Source: Knoellia subterranea KCTC 19937 (GTDB lineage Bacteria; Actinomycetota; Actinomycetes; Actinomycetales; Dermatophilaceae). From it: a stretch of DNA of 64,000 nucleotides. Below the pieces are notes generated by a model. It was not told the origin of the DNA. It did not search any database and saw nothing but the letters and a program-made list of their open reading frames with translations. Location of the stretch: the NCBI RefSeq assembly GCF_000768685.1, contig NZ_AVPK01000011.1, positions 1-64,000 of the forward strand. Reading direction: 5' to 3'. How positions within the stretch are numbered: position 1 is the stretch's first letter; the number at the start of each line of letters is the position of its first letter. The translations under genes and the position numbers were made by a program. This document shows, piece by piece, positions 26,249-35,957 of the stretch.

Positions 26249-28204
26249 TCAGAGCCAGTCGTACTCGCTGGCCTGCGCACCCTCGGCGAGTTGCGCATAG
26301 CCGGGTCCGCGGTCGAAGAACGGCTCGTCAGAACGCTCCTCGCGCAGCTGCGCACGCAAGGCCTCACTCGCCTCCACGTCGACTGTCGCCGTGTCGCGGT
26401 CGCCGGACGCCACGACACCGTATGCCGTCCGCGCACCGTCGAGGGACACCTTGCCCCAACGCAGGTCGCGTTCGACCTCCTCGAGGGGGCGCTCGAGCGG
26501 GTCGCCCCAACCGCCGCCACCGGTCGTGCGGATCCGAATGACCTGACCCGCCTTGACCGCCTCGGCGTCGGCGAGGGCATCGACGATGCGTTCGTCCGGA
26601 CCACCGACGTCGATGGTGACCTCGAACGGCCGGCCGGCCTTGCCACCCTTGACGCCCCAGCAGGCGAGGATCGAACGGTCGGCGATGGACATGAAGTGCG
26701 CGTCCTCGAGCATCCGGATGTGCTTCTCGTAGCCGAGGCCGCCCCGATAGCGGCCCGCCCCACCGGAATCCACCGCGAGGCCGAGGCGCTCGACGATGAA
26801 CGGGAAGCGTGACTCGGTGAACTCGGTCGGCAGGTTCCGGGAGTCGGGCACGACGTGGATCGTGTCCTCGCCGTCGGCGTAGTAGCGCCCGCCGGACCCA
26901 CCGCCGAGCACCTCACGCATGAGGTAGTCGTTGCCGTCGCGGTCCTTGCCGTAGACGCCGGTGTAGCGGATCGTCTCCTGGTCCGCCGGCATCTGCCCGT
27001 CGACAGCCTTGGCGACGACACCGGCAAGGACACCGAGGAGTCGGAGGATGACGAACGTGCGCGCGTTCGTCGGTGCCGGGTAGATCGGTGTGAGGAGCGT
27101 GCCCTTCTCCGGGAAGCGCATCTCGATGAGCGGCACGATGCCCTCGTTGACGTCGAGTTCGGCCATGCGCTCGGGAGTGTCGGCGAGGTTGCGCAGGATG
27201 GGCGCGAGCCACTTCTTGAGGAAGTTGCCGCCGACGTAGTCGCCGCAGTGGTTGATCGGCCCCTTGGCCTGGGGTGCCGTGCCGGTGAAGTCGACGATGA
27301 GGCGGGCGCCACCAGGGAAGTTCGTCTCCGGGTCGGCCGGAGCGTCGTCGACCTTGGTGAGCGTGATGCGCTGTGTGTGCAACTTGGGCTCGTCGACGCC
27401 GTCGTGCTCGGCGTAGTCCTCCCACACGTAGGTTCCGGCGGGGATCTTGGACAGGATCTCGCGACGGTAGGTCTCGGTCGTGCTGTCGAGGATTGCGTCG
27501 AAGGCGGCCTCGATGTCGTCGCGGCCGTAGCGGGCGAAGAGGTCCGACAGACGGCGGGCGCCCATGAGGCAGGCGGAGCACTCGGCGTCGAGGTCCGCGG
27601 CCAGGCTGTCGGGCATGCGCGAGTTGCGGGTCATGATCCGCAGGGCCGCCTTGTTGGGAACACCCTTCTCCCACAGCTTGATCGGCGGGACGGAGAGGCC
27701 CTCCTCGTGGACGCTGGTCGCGTTGCTCGGCATGGAGCCGGGGACCGCGCCGCCGATGTCGTCGTGGTGCCCGAAGGCCTGCACGAAGGCAACGACCTTG
27801 CCGTCGTGGAAGACCGGGACCGTGACGCACAGGTCGGGCAGGTGGCCGATGCCGCCCTCGGACTCGTAGACGTCGTTGTGGAAGAAGACGTCGCCCTCGT
27901 GCATCTCGTCGAGCGGGTAGTCCCGCACGATCGGGTGCACGAGCGCCGAGTAGGAACGACCCGTGAGCTTGCGGAGCTGCCGGTCGTGGATGCCGGCGCG
28001 GAAGTCGTGCGCGTCGCGGATCATGGGGGAGCGCGAGGTGCGCGCGATGGCCGTCTCGACCTCCATCTCGACGCTCGCCAGGGTGCCCTGGACGATCTCG
28101 ACGAGGATGGGATCGACCTTGGTTCCGGCCGCGGTGAGCCGCTTTCCGTGCTCGTATGCCGTGGGGAGACCTGCGGGGTTCGGGGCGGCTTCGGTGGTGG
28201 TCAC
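26249..28204 (-). CDS. hyuB: Hydantoinase/oxoprolinase subunit B
   Basis: A 651-residue HyuB-type subunit. VDPILVEIVQGTLASVEMEVETAIARTS and DRQLRKLTGRSYSALVH are at the N-terminus. HEGDVFFHNDVYESEGGIGHLPDL and AFGHHDDIGGAVPGSMP follow and are typical metal- and substrate-site regions. ETIRYTG, LGGGSGGRYYADG and a late RTTGGGGWGDPLERP complete the pattern. With HyuA it forms an ATP-dependent ring-opening enzyme (N-methylhydantoinase, 5-oxoprolinase) or an acetone carboxylase-like enzyme. It overlaps hyuA by 4 nt (GTGA). No third small acetone carboxylase subunit is present, which favours a hydantoinase or oxoprolinase. Confidence 0.9.
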   Translation of the reverse strand: MTTTEAAPNPAGLPTAYEHGKRLTAAGTKVDPILVEIVQGTLASVEMEVETAIARTSRSPMIRDAHDFRAGIHDRQLRKLTGRSYSALVHPIVRDYPLDEMHEGDVFFHNDVYESEGGIGHLPDLCVTVPVFHDGKVVAFVQAFGHHDDIGGAVPGSMPSNATSVHEEGLSVPPIKLWEKGVPNKAALRIMTRNSRMPDSLAADLDAECSACLMGARRLSDLFARYGRDDIEAAFDAILDSTTETYRREILSKIPAGTYVWEDYAEHDGVDEPKLHTQRITLTKVDDAPADPETNFPGGARLIVDFTGTAPQAKGPINHCGDYVGGNFLKKWLAPILRNLADTPERMAELDVNEGIVPLIEMRFPEKGTLLTPIYPAPTNARTFVILRLLGVLAGVVAKAVDGQMPADQETIRYTGVYGKDRDGNDYLMREVLGGGSGGRYYADGEDTIHVVPDSRNLPTEFTESRFPFIVERLGLAVDSGGAGRYRGGLGYEKHIRMLEDAHFMSIADRSILACWGVKGGKAGRPFEVTIDVGGPDERIVDALADAEAVKAGQVIRIRTTGGGGWGDPLERPLEEVERDLRWGKVSLDGARTAYGVVASGDRDTATVDVEASEALRAQLREERSDEPFFDRGPGYAQLAEGAQASEYDWL

Positions 28205-30351
28205 TTCGCGTCCTCCTTGGTGATGACGAGGTTGCCGTAGGTGTCGACGCGGACGACGAAGCCCGGGTGGACGGGAACCGTGGAGCCGAACTCCTCGATG
28301 ATCGCCGGACCCTGGACCGTGTCCCCGGCCCGCAGGTCGGGTCGCCACCAGACTCCGGTCTCGACGTAGCCCTCGTCGGCGTCGAAGCACACCTTGCGGG
28401 TCGAGCGGCGGGCCCGGTCCTCGACGGAACCCCCTGTGGCAGAGGCGGATTCGTATTCCTGAAGCTCCGGTCGCGTGATCGGTCCGACGCCGGTGACGCG
28501 CAGGTTGACCCACTCGACCTGCTGGCTCGGATCGTTCCGGAAGTCGTAGCCGTAGAGCTGGTGGTGAGCGTCGTGGAACGCCTCGGCGACCTGACCGGCA
28601 TACGCGTCGTCGACAACCTGACCAGAGGGTGCGGTGACGCGAACCTCGTAGGCCTGGCCGAAGTAGCGCAGGTCCACCGTGCGGGTGAACTGGTGGGTGT
28701 CGGCCGCGAAGCCCTCCTTGGACAGGGCCGCCGCGGCCTTCTCCGTGAGGGAGGCAAAGGTCGCGTCGATGGCGGCGTGGTCGAGAGCGGACTGCTTGGC
28801 GACCTGGGTCTGGACGTAGTCGTTCTTCACGTCGACGGTGAGCAGGCCGAAGGCGCTGACGTTGCCCGGGTTCGGCGGGACGACGACGCCGGCGAGGTCG
28901 AGGATGTCGACGAGGCGGCAGGCGAGGAGCGACCCGGAACCACCGAACGTCGTGAGCATGAAGTCGCGGACGTCGAGTCCACGCTTCACCGACACCTGAC
29001 GCAGCGCGTTGGCCTGGTTCCACGCGGAGATCTCGAGAATGCCTGTGGCACACCGCTCGTAGTCGAGTCCGAGCTCAGCAGCGAGCTCCGTGATGCCCTT
29101 GCGGGCGGCGTCGACGTCGAGCGGGATCTCGCCGCCGAGCAGGTGCGGGGGGATGCGTCCGAGGGTGACGTGGGCGTCGGTGATCGTGGGCTGGGTCCCG
29201 CCCTTGCCGTAGCAGAGCGGGCCCGGGTCGGCGCCGGCCGACTGCGGTCCGACCTTGAGCGCCCCCTCGGGAGACACCCAGGCGATGGAGCCTCCGCCGG
29301 CACCCACGGTGACGACATCGATCATCGGGATCTTGCTGGGGTAGGCGCCGACCGTTCCCTCGGTCGTGAGCGTGGGCTCGCCGTCGAGGACGACGGAGAC
29401 GTCGGTGGACGTCCCGCCACCGTCACAGGTGAGGATCTTGTCGAAGCCGGCCTTCTGCGCAATGAGGGCCGCACCGAGTGCGCCGGCCGCCGGGCCGGAC
29501 ATCGTCGTCGTGATCGGCTGGTGCACGACCTCGTCCGCCGACAGGACACCGCCGTTGGACTTCATGATGTAGAACGGCAACGCCGTTGAGCTCGCTCCGC
29601 TCGCGCGCCCTCCCGTTTCGGCCAGTTCAGGCTCCTTCGTCGCGAACTGCCCGAGTCGCTCGTGGATGTTCGTGACGTAGCGGGACACGTTGGGCTTGAC
29701 CGCGGCGTCGACGAGGGTGGTCATCGACCGCTCGTACTCGCGATACTCGCGCAGCACCTCGCTCGAGATCGACACGATCGCCTCGGGGTGCTCGGCGCGC
29801 AGGATCTCGCGCATCCGCAACTCGTGGGCGTCGTTGGCGTAGGAGTGGAGGAAGCAGACGCCGATCGTCGTGATGCCCTGCTCCTTGAACCAGCGCGCTG
29901 CGGCGACGGCGCTCTCCTCGTCGAAGGGCCGGATCTCGTTGCCCTCGAAGTCCATGCGGCCGCCGACCGTCCGGACCGCGTCGGCCGACACGATGCGCGG
30001 CGGCTTGACCCAGAAGTAGGAGTTGCCGTAGCCGTCGGGCACCGCCTGGCGGGCGATCTCGAGCATGAACTCGTAGCCCTCGGTCGTGATGAAGCCGAGC
30101 TGCTCGACCTTGCCCTCGAGGAGCTTGTTCGTGGCGACGGTGGTGCCGTGGCAGACGGCGGTGATGTCGTCGCCGGACGCTTCCATGAGGCCGAGAACCT
30201 TCTCGATGCCGTTGATGAATCCGTCGGCGGGATTGCTGGGCGTGCTCGGCGTCTTCGTCGTGACGAGCTCCCCCGTGTCCTCGTCGAATGCCACCACGTC
30301 CGTGAACGTGCCGCCGGTGTCGATCCCGATCCTGATGCGTCGCTGAGCCAT
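28201..30351 (-). CDS. hyuA: Hydantoinase/oxoprolinase subunit A (ATP-binding)
   Basis: A 716-residue HyuA subunit with the ASKHA ATPase fold. RIGIDTGGTFTDVVAFDEDTG is the phosphate loop. CHGTTVATNKLLEG is a conserved loop, TCDGGGTSTDVSVV is the second phosphate loop, and TVGAGGGSIAWV and SAGADPGPLCYGKGG are typical. It phosphorylates the lactam carbonyl so that the ring can be opened by HyuB. First gene of hyuA-hyuB-NmrA. The ATG is 7 nt after a TTGAAT box. A CGGCATAC-family word (30370-30376, with the extended tail) and an inverted repeat lie in the 173-nt leader region. Confidence 0.9.
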   Translation of the reverse strand: MAQRRIRIGIDTGGTFTDVVAFDEDTGELVTTKTPSTPSNPADGFINGIEKVLGLMEASGDDITAVCHGTTVATNKLLEGKVEQLGFITTEGYEFMLEIARQAVPDGYGNSYFWVKPPRIVSADAVRTVGGRMDFEGNEIRPFDEESAVAAARWFKEQGITTIGVCFLHSYANDAHELRMREILRAEHPEAIVSISSEVLREYREYERSMTTLVDAAVKPNVSRYVTNIHERLGQFATKEPELAETGGRASGASSTALPFYIMKSNGGVLSADEVVHQPITTTMSGPAAGALGAALIAQKAGFDKILTCDGGGTSTDVSVVLDGEPTLTTEGTVGAYPSKIPMIDVVTVGAGGGSIAWVSPEGALKVGPQSAGADPGPLCYGKGGTQPTITDAHVTLGRIPPHLLGGEIPLDVDAARKGITELAAELGLDYERCATGILEISAWNQANALRQVSVKRGLDVRDFMLTTFGGSGSLLACRLVDILDLAGVVVPPNPGNVSAFGLLTVDVKNDYVQTQVAKQSALDHAAIDATFASLTEKAAAALSKEGFAADTHQFTRTVDLRYFGQAYEVRVTAPSGQVVDDAYAGQVAEAFHDAHHQLYGYDFRNDPSQQVEWVNLRVTGVGPITRPELQEYESASATGGSVEDRARRSTRKVCFDADEGYVETGVWWRPDLRAGDTVQGPAIIEEFGSTVPVHPGFVVRVDTYGNLVITKEDAK

Positions 30352-30446
30352 GTCAGAGATTCAAGCGGGGTATGCCGTCCGCTCGCCTTGGCAATGAGTG
30401 CCAACGGATCGGCGTGGTCGCCTCAGAACCCGCCAATCAGCCCACG

Positions 30447-30505
30447 ACTTCTTGCGCTGCTGGGACAACGCGGCCGCGACGTCGTGTCTCACCAGCGCAA
30501 GAAGT
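30447..30505. repeat. ACTTCTTGC-type inverted repeat, copy 1 (imperfect)
   Basis: Arms ACTTCTTGCGCTG (30447-30459) and CAGCGCAAGAAGT (30493-30505) match perfectly; pairing continues less well into GGGACA/TGTCTC. It lies between the nitrilase-family gene and hyuA and may end the upstream transcript. Two better copies are at 50597 and 54383. Confidence 0.65.
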
Positions 30506-30524
30506 GGAGAGCGAGGGCTCGGGG

Positions 30525-31457
30525 TCAGTCGCCTTCGGGGACGTGGTCCGGGCGCGGCCCGCCGTGGGGGAACGACGTCTTCGCCGGTGCCTCCAGCTCC
30601 TCGCGGTGGCGGCGGATGAGATCGAGGTTGCGGTCGCGCAGGTGGTCGAAGCCCTGGGCGATGTTCGAGCCCGGCGTGAGTGACGAGAGCGCCGTATCGG
30701 GGTCGAGCCGGGCCGTCACCCAACCCTCGTGCGAAGCCGCCTTGGCCACGATCGTCGCGTTGGGCGTGACGATGTGGCTGTTGCCGAAGTAGATGACGCC
30801 AGCGGGGTCGATCCCTGTCGCGTTGGCGCCGATGACGAAGACGTGGTTGTCGTAGGCGCGAGCCCTCGAGGTGAGCTCCCAGATGTCGGCGGAGCGCAGC
30901 AGCGCCGACGGCCGGCAGATGACCTCAGCACCCTGGACGGCCTGGATGCGCGACAGCTCCGGGTAGTCGCCGTCGAAGCAGATGATCATCCCGATGCGCC
31001 CAATTGCGGTGTCGCACAACGCAACCGTGTCACCAGGGGTCACCCAGCCACCGCCGGACACCGCCTCCGTGCAGAACGGGTGGGTCTTGCGATAGACACC
31101 CAGCAGGGCGCCGTCGGTGTCGCACAGGATCGAGGCGTTGTAGACCACGCCGCGCTCGGGGCCGCGTTCGTAGGTGCCCACGCACAGCACGATCCCGAGT
31201 TCCTCGGCGAGGTCCTGGAACGGCTGCGACATCGCGCCGGGCAACTCGCTCACGAGGTCCCACAACTGCTCGGTGGAGCAGTCCGGGGTGAATCCGGTCG
31301 TCGCCGACTCCGGCAGGACCACGAGTTCGGCGCCGGTCTCGGCGACACACCGGCGCACGAAGTCCACACAGCGCTCGATGTTGGCGTCGACGACCTGGGG
31401 GGTGAGCGAGCCGCGCACGGGCGCCACCTGGATCGCGGCCGCGGTGAAGGCGCGCAT
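30525..31457 (-). CDS. Carbon-nitrogen hydrolase (nitrilase superfamily amidase)
   Basis: A 310-residue member of the nitrilase superfamily. The Glu-Lys-Cys triad is visible: Glu in LVVLPESATTGF, Lys in LGVYRKTHPFCTE, Cys in IGMIICFDGDYPE. The family includes N-carbamoyl-amino-acid amidohydrolases, beta-ureidopropionase and aliphatic amidases. Its operon places it after a molybdenum hydroxylase and before the hydantoinase pair, so a role on an N-carbamoyl or amide intermediate from an opened ring is plausible. ATG 31457 shares one base with the upstream stop. The exact substrate is not readable. Confidence 0.85.
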   Translation of the reverse strand: MRAFTAAAIQVAPVRGSLTPQVVDANIERCVDFVRRCVAETGAELVVLPESATTGFTPDCSTEQLWDLVSELPGAMSQPFQDLAEELGIVLCVGTYERGPERGVVYNASILCDTDGALLGVYRKTHPFCTEAVSGGGWVTPGDTVALCDTAIGRIGMIICFDGDYPELSRIQAVQGAEVICRPSALLRSADIWELTSRARAYDNHVFVIGANATGIDPAGVIYFGNSHIVTPNATIVAKAASHEGWVTARLDPDTALSSLTPGSNIAQGFDHLRDRNLDLIRRHREELEAPAKTSFPHGGPRPDHVPEGD

Positions 31458-32128
31458 CAGCGACCTCCGATGAGCCAGCCGACGACGACGCCGACGAGGG
31501 CGACCCCGGCACCGAACAGGGCACCCGGGACGAACCCCGGCCCGCTGGAGCCGGAGCCGGCAGCGGAAGCGGCCGACCCGGCATACACGCGCCCGGCTGT
31601 CTCTGCCGCGGCTCCCGTGGAGGAACCGGCCATTTCCCCTGCTTCGGGAGGCGAACCGGCGGCGCCGACCGGCGCTGCGGCCGCGCGTTCACCCGCGATG
31701 TCGGCGTCCAGCGCCGTGAACATCTGGCCGGCCATCTTGCGGGCGACCCCGGCGAGCATCCGTTGACCGACTCCGCCGATCGGACCACCGACGAGAGCGT
31801 CCGCCTCATAGCTGATCTGCGTCCCGCCTCCCTCAGCGGGAGCGAGATTGACGTCGACGGTCGTCGAGATCGTCCCCGGTGCACCTGCGCCGTCGGCCTT
31901 CATCGTGAAGCGGTCGGGTTCGGAGACGTCGGTGATGGCGACCTCGCCGTCGTAGGACCCCTTGATCGCGGCGACCCCGGCCATGACCGTCATCGCGTAG
32001 CGTCCGGGGGAGATCTCGCGCAACGACTGGCAGCCCGGGATGCTGCGGGCGAGGACGCCCGGGTCGTGAACCGCCGCCCACACCTGATCCGGGGACGCCT
32101 TCATCGTCGCGGTGCCGTTGATCTTCAT
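31457..32128 (-). CDS. CoxG-like SRPBCC protein with C-terminal membrane anchor
   Basis: A 223-residue CoxG-type protein. Residues 1-145 form the SRPBCC fold (MKINGTATMKASPDQVWAAV, ARSIPGCQSLREI, ISYEADALVGGPIGGVGQRM). An Ala/Ser/Gly-rich linker follows, then a C-terminal membrane helix (ALFGAGVALVGVVVGWLIGG). CoxG proteins recruit CO dehydrogenase and related molybdenum hydroxylases to the membrane, so it probably anchors the enzyme of the three upstream genes. Its start overlaps the large-subunit stop (GCATGA). Confidence 0.88.
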   Translation of the reverse strand: MKINGTATMKASPDQVWAAVHDPGVLARSIPGCQSLREISPGRYAMTVMAGVAAIKGSYDGEVAITDVSEPDRFTMKADGAGAPGTISTTVDVNLAPAEGGGTQISYEADALVGGPIGGVGQRMLAGVARKMAGQMFTALDADIAGERAAAAPVGAAGSPPEAGEMAGSSTGAAAETAGRVYAGSAASAAGSGSSGPGFVPGALFGAGVALVGVVVGWLIGGR

Positions 32129-34548
32129 GCGGACTCCTCGGTGGTGCTGGTCTGGCTGGTCGGGGATGCGCCTGCGTGCGCGTGCTGGCGCCTCAGGTCC
32201 CACAGTTCGGTCGGGCTGATCGGCATGGAACGGATCGGGAATCCCTCGGCGTCCTCGATCGCGGACGCGATGACCGCTGTGACCGGAATGGTGCCGGCCT
32301 CGCCAGCGCCCTTGATTCCCAACGGATTCAGCGGCGACGGTGTCTCGAGGTGGTCGGTCTCGATGTGCGGCACCTCGGAGGCATAGGGCATGAGGAAGTC
32401 CATGAACGAGGCGTTGAGCAACTGGCCGCTCTCGTCGTAGACCATCCGCTCGTAGAGGGCGCCGCCGATGCCCTGGGCGACTCCGCCGTGCACCTGTCCC
32501 TCGACGATCATCGGGTTGACGACGGTGCCGCAGTCGTGGATGACGCAGTAGCGCAGGATCCTGATCTCGGCCGTCACCGGGTCGGTCTCGACGATGGCCG
32601 CGTGCATGCCGTTGGCGAAGGTCGCCTGGGTGGGGGAGTAGAAGTCCTTGCCCTCGAGCCCTGGCTCGTCGTCATCGGCGACGGGAGGCTTGTCGGGGTC
32701 GAACGCGCCCGCGAATTGCGTTGCGGCTTTTGCTGATTCGTCGAAGGCGTAGCGCAACGGGTTGGACATGACCGCGACGGTCGAGAGGGCGATCGAGGCG
32801 TTGGGAGCGCCCTTGACGCTGATTGTGCCGTCCTCGATCTGGAGGTCGTCCTCGCTCACCTCGAGCGCGTCGGCTGCGATGCGCAGGGCCTTGGCGCGCA
32901 CGGCACGGGCGGCGAGTGCCACGGCGTTGCCGGACATCACGGCGCCGCGCGACGCGAACGTCCCCACGGCATACGGCATGCGCCGGGTGTCGCCGGTCGT
33001 GACGTGGACGTCGTCGATCGACACGCCGAGTTCGTCGGCGACGATCTGCGCGAGGATCGTCTGGTGGCCCTGCCCCTGGGTCGTGAGGCCGGTGGCGACG
33101 TTGACCCGTCCGCTCGTCTCGACATGGACGTGCCCACCTTCGTAGGGGCCGACACCCGTGCCCTCGACGTAGCAGCCGATGCCAAGGCCCACTTTGCGGC
33201 CCTGCGCTTCGGCTTCCTTCTTGTATGCCGCGAAGTCGTCCCAGCCCACGAGAGCCTTGAGCTTGGCCAGGCTTGCGGGAAAGTCACCGGAGTCGTACTT
33301 GAGCGGGCGACCGTCCTGGAAGAGCAGGCCCTGGTCGTAGGGCATCTCCTCCGGTTGGATGAAGTTGCGGGAGCGGACCTCGGCGCGGTCGATGCCGAGC
33401 TCGGCGGCGATGGCGTCCATCGTGCGCTCCATCGCGTAGCAGCCCTGCGGTCGCCCGGCGCCCCGATAGGGCGTCACGAGAACGGTGTTGGTGTACATCG
33501 ACCAGAACTCGACGCGATAGTTCTGTGGCTTGTAGGGGCCGAGCAGCTGGGTGGCCGTGATGATCGGGACGATGACGCCGTAGGGGAGGTAGGCGCCGTT
33601 GTCGTGCCAGAACTTCACGTCGAGGGCGAGGAGCCGCCCGTCGTCGTCGAAGCCGACGGTGACCTTCTGGAGCTGCCCACGTTCGTGGGCGCTCGAGGTG
33701 AAGTGCTCGCGTCGGTCCTCGGTCCACTTGACGTCGTGATCGAGTCGCCGGGCGGCCCACGGGACGAGGACCTCCTCTGGCCAGGGGTGCATGATCTTGA
33801 CGCCGAAGCCACCGCCCACGTCAGGGGCGATGCACTCGACCTGCGCGAGGGGGAGTTCGAGCTTGGCGGCGACGGCGGCGCGGACACCGGTGGACGTCTG
33901 GGTGGAGGAGTGGATGCGCATCCGCTGCTCGTCGGAGTCCCAGTGCGCGTGGACACCCTTGCCCTCCATGGGCATGCAGGCGCTGCGTTCGATCTCGAGG
34001 TCGAGGGTCAGGGTGTGCGGTGCGGCGGCCATCGCGGGTTCGACGTTCCCGACCTCCTGGAGGAGGTGCGCTGCGACGTTCCCGGGCGCGTCGTCGTGGA
34101 CGAGGTCGGAGCCGTCGCGCGAGGTGGCGATGCCGACGACAGGCGTGAGGAACTCGTAGGTGACGACGATGCGCTGGGCGGCGTCCTCGGCGATGTAGCG
34201 GTCCCGGGCGACGACCATGACGATGGCCTCGCCGACGTGGTTGACCTCGTCCTTGGCCAGGGCGTAGCCGGTGCGGCCGGCCTCGATCGACGGGTGGGGG
34301 ATGAGCAGTGGCAGGCGGTCGCCGGCCGGGCCGTCGAGGTCCTCGTGGGTGAAGACGGCGATGACTCCGTCGACGTCGACCGCGCCGTCCACGTCGATGT
34401 CGACGATGCGGGCGTGGGCGTGGGGGCTGCGCACGAAGGCGGCCTCCCAGGCGTCATGGCCGAGGTCGTCGACGTAGCGGCCGTTGCCGGTGACGAGGCG
34501 GGGGTCTTCTTTGCGCTTGACGGGCGCGCCGAACTGGCGGGTGGTCAC
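32125..34548 (-). CDS. Molybdenum hydroxylase large (molybdopterin-binding) subunit, xanthine dehydrogenase family
   Basis: An 807-residue Mo-cofactor subunit. The order of blocks is GAPVKRKEDPRLVTGNGRYVDD, the QVECIAPDVGGGFGVK loop, VTPYRGAGRPQGCYAMER, TTQGQGHQTILAQ and the active-site Glu in GIKGAGEAGTI. The loop PYRGAGRPQ differs from the AYxCSFR loop of true (form I) CO dehydrogenase, so this is a form II-type enzyme oxidising an N-heterocycle or aldehyde. With its 2Fe-2S and FAD subunits it makes a full enzyme. GTG 34548 overlaps the small-subunit stop by 4 nt. The neighbouring NCS2 permease suggests a purine, pyrimidine or similar ring as substrate. Confidence 0.92.
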   Translation of the reverse strand: MTTRQFGAPVKRKEDPRLVTGNGRYVDDLGHDAWEAAFVRSPHAHARIVDIDVDGAVDVDGVIAVFTHEDLDGPAGDRLPLLIPHPSIEAGRTGYALAKDEVNHVGEAIVMVVARDRYIAEDAAQRIVVTYEFLTPVVGIATSRDGSDLVHDDAPGNVAAHLLQEVGNVEPAMAAAPHTLTLDLEIERSACMPMEGKGVHAHWDSDEQRMRIHSSTQTSTGVRAAVAAKLELPLAQVECIAPDVGGGFGVKIMHPWPEEVLVPWAARRLDHDVKWTEDRREHFTSSAHERGQLQKVTVGFDDDGRLLALDVKFWHDNGAYLPYGVIVPIITATQLLGPYKPQNYRVEFWSMYTNTVLVTPYRGAGRPQGCYAMERTMDAIAAELGIDRAEVRSRNFIQPEEMPYDQGLLFQDGRPLKYDSGDFPASLAKLKALVGWDDFAAYKKEAEAQGRKVGLGIGCYVEGTGVGPYEGGHVHVETSGRVNVATGLTTQGQGHQTILAQIVADELGVSIDDVHVTTGDTRRMPYAVGTFASRGAVMSGNAVALAARAVRAKALRIAADALEVSEDDLQIEDGTISVKGAPNASIALSTVAVMSNPLRYAFDESAKAATQFAGAFDPDKPPVADDDEPGLEGKDFYSPTQATFANGMHAAIVETDPVTAEIRILRYCVIHDCGTVVNPMIVEGQVHGGVAQGIGGALYERMVYDESGQLLNASFMDFLMPYASEVPHIETDHLETPSPLNPLGIKGAGEAGTIPVTAVIASAIEDAEGFPIRSMPISPTELWDLRRQHAHAGASPTSQTSTTEESA

Positions 34549-35063
34549 GGTACGTCACCGCCCTCGGTCGCGCCTTGGCGGCGGATCTCGGCGGCGCGCA
34601 GGACGGCCTTGCAGATGTTCTGGTAGCCGGTGCAGCGGCAGAGGTTGCCGGAGATGGCCTCGCGCGCCTCGGCCTCGGTGGGGTCGGGGTTCTCCTCGAT
34701 GAATGCGGTGATCGTCGTGATGAATCCCGGTGTGCAGAACCCGCACTGGAGTCCGTGGCACTCGACGAAGGCCTGCTGCACGGGGCCCATGTCCTCCTGG
34801 GTGCCGAGGCCTTCGGTCGTGGTGATCTCGTGTCCCTGCGCGGACACGGCGAACATCAGGCAGGACCGCATGGGGTCGCCGTCGACGAGGACGGTGCACG
34901 CACCGCAGACGCCGTGCTCGCAGCCGACGTGGGTGCCGGTGAGCCGCAGGTCGTGGCGCAGGAAGTCGGAGAGAAGCCGTCGGGGCTCGACGGTGCGGGT
35001 GTGGGCGACGCCGTTGACGGTGAGCGTCACGGGCACCCGAAGGGTCTCGTCGATGGTGGTCAT
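34545..35063 (-). CDS. Molybdenum hydroxylase small (2Fe-2S) subunit
   Basis: A 172-residue iron-sulfur subunit. CEHGVCGAC and the following Cys (RSCLMF) bind the plant-type 2Fe-2S cluster. CGFCTPG and NLCRCTGYQNI bind the second, all-helical cluster. ATG 35063 is preferred over GTG 35066 because GGAGG then sits at a usable distance. It carries electrons from the Mo centre to the FAD subunit. Confidence 0.93.
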   Translation of the reverse strand: MTTIDETLRVPVTLTVNGVAHTRTVEPRRLLSDFLRHDLRLTGTHVGCEHGVCGACTVLVDGDPMRSCLMFAVSAQGHEITTTEGLGTQEDMGPVQQAFVECHGLQCGFCTPGFITTITAFIEENPDPTEAEAREAISGNLCRCTGYQNICKAVLRAAEIRRQGATEGGDVP

Positions 35064-35929
35064 CACGCCTCCTTCACGGCCGTGGCCAGCGCTCTGCGGG
35101 TGAGTTCGGCGGCGAGCATCCGGCGATAGTCACTGCTCGCATGGATGTCGGCCTCGGGCGCGATTCCGCTCTGCACGAGGTCCTCGACGGCGTCCCAGGT
35201 TGACGAGATCGACTGTCCCGCAACGGCTTCGGAGAGATCGATGACGACGGGCACGTCGGTGACGGACACGTATGCCGCTCGCGCGCGCTCCACGACCGCG
35301 TCACCTCCGTCTCCGCTCACGTCCACGGCGACAGCGACTCCGGCCAACGCGTAATCGCCGTGTCGTCGGGCCGACTCGAGGAACGCGGTGCGAGTCCCTG
35401 GGGTGAACCGGCCGAAGCGCACCGCCTCGAGCAGCTCATCGGCCTCGAGCACGGTCTGGAGCGGACCCTCGAAGAAGTCGGTGGCGGCGACCTCACGCCG
35501 ACCGCGCGGGCCGACGACCTCCATGACGGCGTTCGTGAGCACCGCGATCGAGGGCATCTCGCCGGAGGCGTCGGCGTGGGCGATCGAACCGACGGTCGTG
35601 CCGCGGTTCCTGATGGCCGGGTGGGCCACGTTCCGCAACGCCTGACGGAGAAGCGGCAGGACGGCATACGCGTCGTCGTTTCTCTCGAGCGCAGCGTGAC
35701 GGACGGTCGCGCCGACGCGGACGAAGTCGTCCGCGACGGTCACGGCGTCCAGACCGTCGACCCGGTTGATGTCGACGAGATGCGCCGGTTGGGCCAGGCG
35801 CATGTTGAGCACGGGGATGAGGCTCTGCCCCCCGGCGAGAACCTTGCCGTCGTGCCCCACTTCACCCAGGGTTGCGACGGTTTCGTCGAGGGTGCGGGGG
35901 GAGTGGTGGACGAACGGGGCGGGCTTCAC
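35063..35929 (-). CDS. Molybdenum hydroxylase medium (FAD-binding) subunit
   Basis: A 288-residue subunit of the CoxM/FAD_binding_5 family. It has LAGGQSLIPVLNMRLAQPAHLVDIN (FAD pyrophosphate loop), RNRGTTVGSIAHADASGEMP (second FAD loop) and TDFFEGPLQTVLEADELL. Starts at GTG 35929, 28 nt after the permease stop. It passes electrons to the final acceptor. Gene order M-S-L-G equals that of cox operons. Confidence 0.92.
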   Translation of the reverse strand: MKPAPFVHHSPRTLDETVATLGEVGHDGKVLAGGQSLIPVLNMRLAQPAHLVDINRVDGLDAVTVADDFVRVGATVRHAALERNDDAYAVLPLLRQALRNVAHPAIRNRGTTVGSIAHADASGEMPSIAVLTNAVMEVVGPRGRREVAATDFFEGPLQTVLEADELLEAVRFGRFTPGTRTAFLESARRHGDYALAGVAVAVDVSGDGGDAVVERARAAYVSVTDVPVVIDLSEAVAGQSISSTWDAVEDLVQSGIAPEADIHASSDYRRMLAAELTRRALATAVKEA

Positions 35930-35957
35930 GGCGGGGGGTCAGCTCCTCAGCGGTCGG

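Noticed and set aside
32125-35929. CO dehydrogenase (form I) for the three-subunit hydroxylase
   Set aside because: The active-site loop reads PYRGAGRPQ instead of AYxCSFR, so CO oxidation is not supported in spite of CoxG and the cox-like gene order.
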